Part shown: piece by piece, positions 49,301 to 56,440 of the stretch
Layout of the letters: every line of letters starts with the position of its first letter
Numbering within the stretch: the stretch's first letter is position 1
Source of the DNA: Branchiostoma floridae
Lineage: Eukaryota; Chordata; Leptocardii; Amphioxiformes; Branchiostomatidae
Assembly (NCBI RefSeq): GCF_000003815.2
Contig: NC_049988.1
Coordinates: 1,271,930 to 1,335,929 of the forward strand
Direction: 5' to 3'
Length of the DNA stretch: 64,000 bases
The notes under the pieces: generated by a model
Seen by the model: only the letters and a program-made list of their open reading frames with translations
Told to the model about the DNA's origin: nothing
Databases searched by the model: none
Made by a program: the position numbers and the translations under genes

Positions 49301-52300
49301 GGAGCTGCCCAAGTCCTACCTACCCTTACTCCGGAAGGAGGCGGGGTGGGGGACAGAAGATCCACGCAAGTCTTGACCTAGTTCTCGCAACTCTCGCGAG
49401 AACTAGGTCACTCCGTGAACAAGATGGAATGGATAGCCATCGAAAATTTGGAGGTACGTACCTTTGATAAGTCACTGATCGATGAAAAATTCTATTAACG
49501 GGGAGGGGGGACTTTTGAGCACCCTTTTTAACTCCTGTAACATTTGTGTTGCCAAGAGCAACATCAATGACGCCAAAATGACGTCATAGAATGACGGTAT
49601 GCAAATCTAAAACACAAGTCGGGATCCTCCAACTCATATCTAGCACCTTTTACAACCACATTTTTCAGCAAAAAGATCACAAAAGACAATTGAAATAGAC
49701 TAAAAATGTTAATTTAAACATTTTTGGGTTAAGAATTATTTGGTAATCTTAAGGGATAATAAGCTAATTATTCTTATTCTTTAATCTCGTCATATGGTTC
49801 AACTAGCGTTACATGACTTCCTAATCTCTTTGCTGAATATATTCCACTTCGGCTTCCTTCCAGATATCCTGGTTTGGCCTCTACACCTATCCTTCTAGAT
49901 GATGTCGCGTGTGGCTCCGTTAACGTGTCTAAGATTACGGATTGTCGCACTAAACAATGGGAAAATTGGAGCCCACTATGTAACCATAATAGAGACGTTG
50001 CCGTTCGATGTGAAGGTAACCAAATTTATTTGACACAAATTGACATTTTGTCTTCAAAATAAGTACAACTAAACGTGTCAGGATGTGTTCTTTTAAAAGC
50101 ACCTTGATCTTTACAATTTACGTTTCCTACCCAAACGAAAGCAAAACAATTACACCCATTGCTTTACTTAGTACATTACTGTCCAATCCTGAGTCAATGA
50201 TATCAATGAAAATAAGATTATGTTAGTCAAAACAAGCAGCATCTATGACCAATATAATAATCTTTTTACAACAGGTAGTTATCCAGACAAGGTCGACCAG
50301 AAAAACGAATCAACGAACTGGACTCACGGATTCCCTACTTCAGAGCCAGGCGTGTCTTTGGACGAAGGAAGAACATGTTTGTCTTTCATTTAGTTTTATT
50401 TGTTAGTTTAACTTTGGAATAACAAATCCGACACCTATCATGTTTTATGTACATATGCTGGCCGAGTAGGTTATGTGTCTGTTGTAAATTCAAACGCCAT
50501 TCAGGTTACAGTTTTATATAAATATTTTTTTAGCGTTTTTGAATCTTAATCATGACAGTTTCTGTCGACACACACCGAGTTTAATTGTTATTATGTGACA
50601 TGAAACTATAACCGTTAATTCTTTTATAGATGGCTGCTTTTTGAACGCAACAAGGGTCGCCCCAGCCAACGCTAGCTTGACACTTTCACCCTACATTGTC
50701 TCAAATGGATCAACTTGTTCCGTGAGTGTCAAATATTGAATATTATGATCATATGAGGACTAAGAAGTATTCTTCTTTCAACCTACAAAACAACAATCCT
50801 TAATCGATCAATTTCCAGTGCATAGCTATTTACGACACTATGTTTATTATTCAAGTTGACAGACGTGACATGACTGTGGTGGCGCACTCAAGTTGGCAAA
50901 CTTATATTTGCGCCAACACCATACATATACCGAAACATACACGAAAGAACGATGAGCAAAATGCAAAAGAAGTAGTAAAATAAAAACGATACTTATACAA
51001 GTGATATATGATCTCAGGATTGATGGAGGCGTTATTCAGTCCCCTACTCCAAAAAAGGAAATTTCAACTTTTAAACAGTCTTCCCGTCGTCTGCTGTAAT
51101 ACCGGACCATTGTTGTTGTAGCCAGACAGGTAGAGATCCCCTACAGACTCTAAGCCATTTATGATGTTGGGAGGATTTGGAGTCAATTTAACTACTAACA
51201 TCCTGGCAGATAATAGTTCTTTTACAGTGGGTGACTATGCATGGGTCCTCCATATCGGTCGTTAAGTGTACAACTTAAATTATATCTTATATCTGGGTGG
51301 GTAAGTTTACAGCTTATAGAATATTGTTTATTCAACAGATGATGTTTCACTACATCTTCAATACAACTGATGCAAGTATCACCGTTCGCATGCATACAAA
51401 TAGAACCACGGTGAAAGCCTGGGAACAAAACGTCCCCCGCGGTTCTACATGGATGAAAAAAGAGGTTTCACTTACAAACGAACACCCGTTTCAGGTCCGT
51501 TAACGTTTTGCATTGTGTGCCATGGCTTTTAACGTTTAACCCAGTTTGGAACAGTTTTTAAACACAGCGCATTTTCATTATTCACTATTCTGCCAGTAGC
51601 CACCCTGCTTTGTATGCTACGCACCCCTTTCAACACTTTACCACATGCTGTTATCTATAAAACTGACCTATTGATCCAAATTTGTTTAACATTCTGTAGT
51701 TAGTAACATTTTAGATTACAATTAAGTGAAGTAAATAATCTAACCTCGATCGTATCGTATGCAGTGATGTAATTGTTTTCTTTGTGTTCTTTAAAAGAAT
51801 TATCAATTTACGCAGGTTTCAATAGACTGGTCTATCGGAGCATCATCAGCGGGAATGACCCAAATAGCCAACTTGACATTCACACCAGGGTGCCATATAG
51901 GTATGGAGTTCGAATTGTCAGTACCCGTCCTATGAGAATATGTCGTTACAAATAGTTAACATCGAAAACGTGTGCACGTGATCATGATCATAGTTCACAT
52001 TGGTACATGCAGTCACTTATTATGATAACATAAAACATTTGATTAATTTTAGCTGTTTGAGTAGTCTATGTGTGCCATTATCAACGATTCCACATTAATC
52101 ATTATGTGAGAAATCGATTACCAGACATAGTGTTATTCATATTTTGTGATTTACTGCTTCCATCTAAAAACGTGTTATTATGTCCAGGCACTGGTTCCTT
52201 CCCCAATGCTACATTGACTTGTAACAACCTGTCTGTGCCAATCAACCTGCCTTCTTTTGCCGGTGGTATGTTTCATTCACTGTATAGATTTATAAAGAAG

Positions 52301-55300
52301 AAGTGCTTAGACTTGACAGTTTTTAAATTATTCCTCTGATAACTTGCCAATTTTGTCAGTATACTTATGAATGCAATTGTCACGTTGGCCTAGAAATTAA
52401 TAATGGAGCATTATCAACTGTAATATGAATTTTATTAATTACATTTCTGCCTGTTATCTCTGTGTGTGTGTGTGTGCGTGTGTATGTGCTCGTGTTTGTG
52501 TTGATTCTGAACAACTAAACCTTGTGGATCATATTGGATCATACTTATATTTGGTACATAATTAGGTAGGCTTTGACCATGCACCCTAGGAACAACAGGG
52601 TTTTTCTTTATTTATATATCAAGTATACATATGCACTACAAATATATGTCGACATATTAATGTATTTCAGATAAATCAGCACAGGTGTCTTCTCCAGCCA
52701 TTGTGGGTATTACAGTCTCTGGCGTGTTTGCCGTAGTAGCAACAACTGGGGCAGCAGTGCACATCCGGCGTAAAAAGAACAAAAGGTACAAGTATGAGTT
52801 TTGGCGATACTTACGTGTATTGGTTGCATTTTTGTTCACACATGTATTCATAATGAATATTGTAGTAACAATGCACTTTACTTACGCCACATATTTTTTA
52901 TTCAACATGGTCCTGACGGCCATTTGGAATATATGATATAAACTGTAGTAAGCCGAAATTGATCTTAAGTAATCTGTTTCTAAGATCACACACATCTTCT
53001 AAAAAACTGGAGAAGGTTGATGATTCCAGGACGGGAATGAACTTAACGACTTTTCAACCTCGCTCGCCTTCAACTGACGATGGCACATATGAAAACACCA
53101 TAAACAATCCTTCAAGTAAGACACATGTTCATTGTATCTCACTTTTCTGCGTTCTCAATGTCATCTTGCTTACAAATATTGCTGTTAAAATGTTAATGAC
53201 TTTCATATACTGAAGGCATTTATTCCTTTTATTGTAGAAATTTCCCATACATTTACATTAGGGATAATTTCTATACGGTACATTTTCACTTAGCTCAAGT
53301 GGCTATGAATGGAAGGACGAAAAAAATCAATGGACGAGAGCACAGGGAACGAATGATGTTTGAAAATGGACAAAATGTGACGGATGAAGTAAGTATTTGA
53401 ATCGTCAATGTATTTATATATATATATGCCGATGATTTTGGCATTAAAATCCGTTCACGTGCATTGTATGATGAACCTGAATGATGGTCACAGTAAATCG
53501 TAGGTAAATCATAGTATTTATCAGTCGTCGCAGAGCATGTGGGCGCAAAATTGTCGTGCATTTAAATTTCTTTCTACTGAATAATCATAATAATAATGCT
53601 GTGGTTAGTTCTTTGGCCGACGAAATATGGACCGATTTTTTTTAATATAAGGCTGGCACATCTATTTCACTGCCAAAAAAACGAAAACAATGTCAAAACA
53701 AGACTATTACAAATTAAGTTTTAAGTTTAAATATTGCGGCAACAAATCGTGAGATGTTTATAGCCGTTGCTTTAGTTCTTAATTTAATTAAAGATTGTCT
53801 TTAAATGTCATTTGATAATATAGACCTACATATTTTCCTTAGTATCGTACATTGTTGTTTTCTAAATAGATGGGTCATCGGCGCATTTTGTTTTCAGTTA
53901 ATGTCAGTATAGAAATATTTATGCAACTTGGATTTTGGTACACAGTCAATGAAAAGTATACAAATGAAAATTAGGTAATATTTAACAAAGTTTTTTTTCT
54001 TGTTGAGCATGTCATATATCTATTCAACTTACAAGCTTTACATTTTAATTGTTCATTATTTAAACTATTGATTAGTATTAAACATGTTACAATTTATCAT
54101 TTTGCATATTTATCAATACCAGGTGAATGGGGCGTACACAATTCCATTATCGGAACCATTCAAAGATGACTTTTCAGTTGACAGCAGTGGCTATGCTTCA
54201 CTGCTGAAAAACACGATGGAAACGGAACTTGTTGGAAAAACGAACCCAGCTTACGAGAGTGAAAATCAGTATGCTTTACCATCTGGTAAGTGTAAGATAA
54301 TAACCCTTAACATGAAAATTAAGGACTAACCGTTGTAAGTCAATTTCATTTCAAACTTTTTCTCCATATTTTATAGGAGGTAAATGATGAATTACACTTT
54401 TCTTTTCTGCACACTCATAAGCCTAACGTTATTACGTATAGTGTTCTTCTACTAAAAAAGTTATACTTCGCTGGATACGCTGCAATCTTTTATTTGTTTA
54501 AGTCTGTGACAGCGAATTTTGATATAAGTATATACATACTTTTTGTACGCAACAACTATCACTACCATGGAACTGTTTTATCAAGTGCGGGCATTAAAAT
54601 TCACGGTGTAAAATAACATTTTTTTCCGCAAATATGGATCAATAAAGCTATTCAAACTGCTTAGAAACATGTAGCATTGAAACAAATTGATATCTTGCCA
54701 AAAGACTTTTATCAGTTCGACAGAACATTAGCTCAAGCACACCCAGGTCATTATCAATAACCAACAATACCAAGATTTCCGATTTAAAGAATCGATTTCT
54801 GTAAAATACGTGGCATCGTTTGGCGCATTTGGTAAGGTGTTTGTTTGAACCAGACACCAGAGGTATCGGGTTAGAAACCGCTGATTTGTTCCGATGTTGT
54901 GCCCTTGAAAGGCACTTTAAACGACTTTCCTCACTTTAATCAGGTGAAAATGAGTACCTAGGTTCGGTTAGGGCCGTCCCTCGGATAGGATATTAAATTG
55001 AGGTCCCGTGTTTGAGGAGAGCCACACCTCGAGTACGTTAAAATGCCCCACCACACCTGTCGGAAATAGTAGGGGTCCTTCCTGGGTTACCTGAGTGGTA
55101 CCGAATGGCAGCTCGCTCCAGACTCTTGCGATTTTGCCCCACCTACATGTATACTCGTAGTTGGCCCATCCAACCACAATAACAATAATATGCAATCTGA
55201 TAATGTAAATTGTTATGAAGGACCCTGTAAATGGTAATCACATTCATGACTGCGATTTGGGGTATATTCGCATTAGATATACTGCCAGAGTGTCTTTAAA

Positions 55301-55643
55301 CCTTTTAAAAATTACATCTTTAATCATTTACTTTTTTATTCTAAATATTATATCTGTCTATTTTTTAGAACACGAGCTCCATCGCTACTTATCGATCAAC
55401 GGGTTTTCCGAGTTTACGGACATGTTCATGGGTAAAGGACTTACCCTATCTTCCCTTCGTTCGGCTACGGAGGGAGACCTGATCCAGTTAGGCATCCCGA
55501 TCGGCATAGCCGTCGCCGTTGTCAAGCAGACACGTCAATCGCCAATAAAAGAGAATGTATACACTTCTCTTCGGGTTGACACAGTACGCCCCTCAACTCC
55601 TGACTTTCGAGTCAGCACGCCAGTTGCTAATGTAGACATTTAA
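37299..55643 (+). CDS. Novel receptor-like protein: signal peptide-D8C-MAM-SRCR-MAM-TM-SAM (whole gene, 19 exons)
   Basis: Nineteen exons join with fully consistent splice phases to an open frame of 873 codons including the stop (872 residues). Approximate order: signal peptide 1-17, ten-cysteine D8C 27-149, linker 151-168, MAM-1 184-335, SRCR 336-442, MAM-2 443-588, stalk 589-622, transmembrane helix 623-645 followed by a basic stop-transfer run, cytosolic tail 646-781, SAM domain about 785-838, C-terminal tail with Tyr846. An in-frame stop at 37269 precedes the first ATG. The two MAM domains have the same exon phases (1-1, 1-0, 0-0, 0-1). The predicted role is a cell-surface recognition receptor with a signalling or oligomerising tail; this is inference from domains. 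The 7.9-kb third intron contains an unsized gap at 40664-40763, so an extra exon there cannot be excluded. Confidence is high for the gene model and low for function. Confidence 0.88.
37744..38148 (+). CDS. Receptor exon 2: D8C/D10C domain (uromodulin/OIT3/VWDE type)
   Basis: A phase 1-1 exon that encodes the whole domain with ten cysteines (residues 27-149). Diagnostic motifs are GWYRF near the start, YHCGTQVPIW in the middle, the paired NCC, then FYVYEL and a closing YC. The acceptor is a T-rich tract ending cag and the donor is gtaaaa. This domain occurs in uromodulin, GP2, OIT3 and VWDE, all secreted or membrane-anchored extracellular proteins. Confidence 0.92.
38608..38661 (+). CDS. Receptor exon 3: short cysteine linker
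   Basis: A 54-base phase 1-1 exon encoding 18 residues with two cysteines (GTSRLCPDGEVLHHDICI). The acceptor is ccgttag and the donor gtatgt. The minus-strand VWDE-like gene has an equivalent small exon at 13906-13965 directly after its D8C exon, which supports this one being real. Confidence 0.75.
40614..40663. repeat. Palindromic repeat at the gap edge
   Basis: ATCGACACCGGCACCGGTGT... forms an 11-bp-arm hairpin with a 2-base centre. A second copy starts at 40643 and runs into the gap. Confidence 0.8.
40664..40763. other. Assembly gap of exactly 100 N
   Basis: The gap starts within a CG-rich palindromic repeat, a likely cause of assembly failure. Confidence 0.99.
42235..42390. repeat. Tandem GGGGGAGGGCC units plus a dispersed border
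   Basis: Three units of about 31 bases (GGGGGAGGGCCTAGGAAAAA..TTTTGAC) precede CTCTGACGACCGGCCCTCCC and GCTAAATATCGACCAGTCCCT. The latter phrases recur at 43620-43670 after an inverted CCCTCCCCCC stretch. Confidence 0.75.
43560..43675. repeat. Copy of the GGCCCTCCCCC border repeat
   Basis: Shares CTGACGACCGGCCCTCCCCC and GCTAAATATCGACCAGTCCCT with 42340-42390. Confidence 0.7.
44391..45479 (+). repeat. R2 dispersed repeat, full copy
   Basis: Starts with a small hairpin ACCTCCATG-AAAAAA-TGGAGGT, has a TGTGTC tract and ends GGTCGCCGAACTCTAGTT. It is the inverted match of 23732-24770, about 20 kb away. No protein-coding content is supported. Confidence 0.85.
46590..46727 (+). CDS. Receptor exon 4: first part of MAM domain 1
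   Basis: Phase 1-1. It encodes the MAM opening with GIFEW, then DDIDW and a GNIPGSNDA turn, as in the FE..DDFDW..G.TP pattern of MAM domains. The usual cysteine just before the FE pair is absent. Confidence 0.88.
46841..46900 (+). repeat. Tandem duplication of 22-23 bases
   Basis: TTCACCGATGCCTTGGAGGA occurs twice in a row inside the intron after exon 4. Confidence 0.85.
47052..47155 (+). CDS. Receptor exon 5: MAM domain 1, second part
   Basis: Phase 1-0. It encodes GKGNFLYISTG and ends at a conserved RPCN, matching the G.(Y/F)LY....A.L.SP....C segment of MAM. The donor is gtgagt. Confidence 0.87.
47531..47701 (+). CDS. Receptor exon 6: MAM domain 1, third part (GC donor)
   Basis: Phase 0-0. 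It encodes MTFSSYQSG..AGDLDIF, then LVWQKS and WETATVSFS..EPFQ, the core MAM strands. The intron begins GCACGC directly after CAG. The equivalent exon of MAM-2 ends at the same codon with a normal GT, so this is read as a GC-AG intron. Confidence 0.86.
48138..48225 (+). CDS. Receptor exon 7: end of MAM domain 1
   Basis: Phase 0-1. It encodes VLIRGALG..AVLAIDDIFFSSDC, the typical MAM ending (AIDDI...C). A donor right after the cysteine (gtacgt) is possible, but only the later donor gtatta at 48226 keeps frame with the SRCR exon. Confidence 0.88.
48422..48590 (+). CDS. Receptor exon 8: SRCR domain, first half
   Basis: Phase 1-2. It begins DGSVRLVDG and contains GRVEIYYNHRWGTIC, then ADVVCAQLGY, the hallmark first half of a scavenger receptor cysteine-rich domain. 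Confidence 0.94.
48835..49498 (+). mobile_element. TIR-flanked GIY-YIG mobile unit
   Basis: The outer about 90 bases are near-perfect inverted repeats, from TTAATAGAATTTTTCATCGA at the left to its complement ending TTCTATTAA at the right. TTAA closes both ends. They enclose a GIY-YIG endonuclease frame. A second inner palindrome with 15-base arms (GACCTAGTTCTCGC / GCGAGAACTAGGTC) lies at about 49375-49411. The unit sits in the intron between the two SRCR exons. Confidence 0.75.
48900..49376 (+). CDS. GIY-YIG endonuclease domain of Penelope-like element type
   Basis: An open frame of 158 codons. It contains LVRPKDPLLPSEKCGVIYKI, ECEQCGESYVGETERSLGER and IAEH, the GIY-YIG core with the CxxC pair typical of the C-terminal endonuclease of Penelope-like retroelements, followed by conserved SALSQH. 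No reverse transcriptase is present nearby. The ATG lies inside the left inverted repeat, so expression as an independent protein is uncertain; it may be a remnant. It is unusually intact for transposon debris in this window. Confidence 0.8.
   Translation: MAISPSCSRSLFSNPGYTCTLRNALVRPKDPLLPSEKCGVIYKIECEQCGESYVGETERSLGERIAEHQKSIDNKECKSALSQHLLRSRHIVTTKPIADTVEIIDQEPRKAHRKVQEAVHIQLEGAKLNRNDGWELPKSYLPLLRKEAGWGTEDPRKS
49864..50015 (+). CDS. Receptor exon 9: SRCR domain, second half
   Basis: Phase 2-1. It contains ILLDDVACGS, then TDC and PLCNHNRDVAVRC. Together with exon 8 the domain has six cysteines and is split over two exons, both properties of group A SRCR domains. The intron before it carries a GIY-YIG mobile unit. 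Confidence 0.93.
50275..50376 (+). CDS. Receptor exon 10: start of MAM domain 2
   Basis: Phase 1-1. It encodes NWTHGFPTSEPGVSLDEGRT, aligning with the W.......P..GP..DHT region of MAM. The opening cysteine and FE pair are missing, so this MAM is divergent. The donor gtttgt is weak, but the frame is kept on both sides. Confidence 0.78.
50630..50721 (+). CDS. Receptor exon 11: MAM domain 2, second part
   Basis: Phase 1-0. It encodes GCFLNATRV..LTLSPYIVS..STCS, matching the G.YL.....A.L.SP....C segment. Phase and end point match exon 5 of MAM-1. Confidence 0.82.
51339..51494 (+). CDS. Receptor exon 12: MAM domain 2, third part
   Basis: Phase 0-0. It encodes MMFHYIFNTTDASITV, then KAWEQNVPRGSTWMKKEVSL and HPFQ, the central MAM strands. 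The donor is gtccgt, at the same codon as the GC donor of exon 6. Confidence 0.85.
51816..51900 (+). CDS. Receptor exon 13: end of MAM domain 2
   Basis: Phase 0-1. It encodes VSIDWSIGASSAG..QIANLTFTPGC, corresponding to the final MAM strand and cysteine; the usual AIDDI is replaced by QIANL. The donor is gtatgg. Confidence 0.8.
52188..52265 (+). CDS. Receptor exon 14: membrane-proximal stalk
   Basis: Phase 1-1. It encodes a short stalk (about residues 589-613) with one cysteine and two Asn-X-Ser/Thr sites. Two donors three bases apart keep frame: 52263 (gtggta) and 52266 (gtatgt). The second fits consensus better and is used here, so a one-codon alternative is possible. Confidence 0.7.
52671..52785 (+). 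CDS. Receptor exon 15: transmembrane helix
   Basis: Phase 1-2. It encodes a 23-residue hydrophobic stretch (AIVGITVSGVFAVVATTGAA..) followed at once by RRKKNK, a clear stop-transfer signal. This places the N-terminal domains outside and the SAM domain inside the cell. Confidence 0.88.
52985..53115 (+). CDS. Receptor exon 16: cytosolic tail with Tyr687
   Basis: Phase 2-1. It encodes a polar tail rich in Ser, Thr and Pro with the motif TYENT at Tyr687, which fits a pYxN (Grb2-type SH2) ligand. The donor is gtaaga. Confidence 0.8.
53294..53388 (+). CDS. Receptor exon 17: cytosolic tail, basic segment
   Basis: Phase 1-0. It encodes about 32 residues rich in Arg, Lys and Glu with no recognised motif. 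It is accepted because it is the only frame that joins exons 16 and 18. It could be alternatively spliced only with a frame change, since its length is not a multiple of three. Confidence 0.68.
54123..54285 (+). CDS. Receptor exon 18: cytosolic tyrosine motifs
   Basis: Phase 0-1. It contains AYTIP (Tyr732, YxxP), SGYASL (Tyr751, fits the ITIM pattern S/I/V/L-x-Y-x-x-L/V/I), TNPAY (Tyr771, NPxY) and QYALP (Tyr777, YxxP). These are pattern matches to known SH2, PTB and adaptor ligands; phosphorylation is inferred. Confidence 0.82.
54805..55185 (+). mobile_element. tRNA-like SINE
   Basis: The head has an A-box-like TGGCGCATTTGG at 54821 and a B-box-like GGTTAGAAACC at 54869. The body includes CCTGAGTGGTACCGAATGGC and GCTCGCTCCAGACTCTTGCG, also found at 14811-14990. 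It lies in the last intron of the receptor gene. Specific tRNA parentage could not be assigned. Confidence 0.6.
55369..55643 (+). CDS. Receptor exon 19: SAM domain and stop
   Basis: It enters in phase 1 and ends at TAA. Residues about 785-838 follow the SAM pattern: LHRYLSINGFSEF, then FMGKGLTLSSL, then TEGDLIQLGIPIG and a final helix. A tail with YTSL at Tyr846 follows. SAM domains mediate homo- or hetero-oligomerisation; in Eph receptors one also sits C-terminal on the cytosolic side. Confidence 0.85.
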
Positions 55644-56440
55644 AAGCGTGGTCTTCTTTTATTACTGTATTCTATACCCAGTGCTCAGAAAATTAAAATG
55701 TAATCATTTGATGTTGCGAGAGGCCATCCGTGCCTTCAATATTGCTTTCTCCCCGTAGGCTTTGTGTACTCAATGTGAAATATGGTTTATTTAAATGGAT
55801 GTTGTGAGGTCTGCAAACTTGCGCCTGCCATGAGATCAGCATAAGAGATCAAAGATGTAAAAACCTTGTCGAGAAATGTATATTAGCAAGATGAATAGCA
55901 AATTTATAAGCATGGTGGTCACCGGTATATTGGGAGCTACTAACAAATCACTTGAACCTTCTAGGAGTTTAGCATAAGTTATCAAAGATGTATAACATCT
56001 TGTCCAGAAATATATTCAAGGAAGATGAATAGCAAATTTATAGCACAAAACAAGACACAAGATCTAAGACAACTAAATGTGTACATAATTTTTGTAGTTA
56101 TTTTTGTAAATTATAGGTATGTAATGAATCTATATATCTGTATATAAGTTTGTTAAACTTTTTCTGTAATGACCCAGCATAAGACAGTTAAGAGAACGAC
56201 GGAAATACTTATCTAATCTGCTTTTATTTCTTACTAAATAGAAAATTTAACCAAGCTTAAAAACTTGAAGCATTTGTGACATTTTATACCAACAAATGTG
56301 ACAACCAGCAGAACATGCATTCAGACATACAACAAGATATTAAAGACAAAATGTCTGTAAGGATCAAACAATAGTGGCAGGGGTAAAAATAATCGATTTG
56401 GCTCATACTTTGCACATTAAAAAGTAAAAGAAATAAAACA
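55644..56440 (+). other. Putative 3' UTR of the receptor gene
   Basis: AT-rich noncoding sequence follows the stop. A possible ATTAAA lies near 55691 and a canonical AATAAA at 56432-56437. Two related segments around 55826-55895 and 55966-56042 share the pattern AGCATAAG, ATCAAAGATGTA and AAGATGAATAGCAAATTTATA, a diverged tandem duplication. Which poly(A) site is used cannot be told from sequence. Confidence 0.4.

Larger units (their letters stand above)
48749..49800. mobile_element. TTAA-family MITE copy hosting a GIY-YIG unit
   Basis: TTAACCCTTTTCAGACCGGG at 48749 starts the family motif. The sequence resumes after the GIY-YIG unit at 49499 with a GGGAGGGGGG and GACGTCATAGAATGACGGTATGCA stretch, also seen in the relative near 14660. 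The right end is not clear. Confidence 0.5.
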
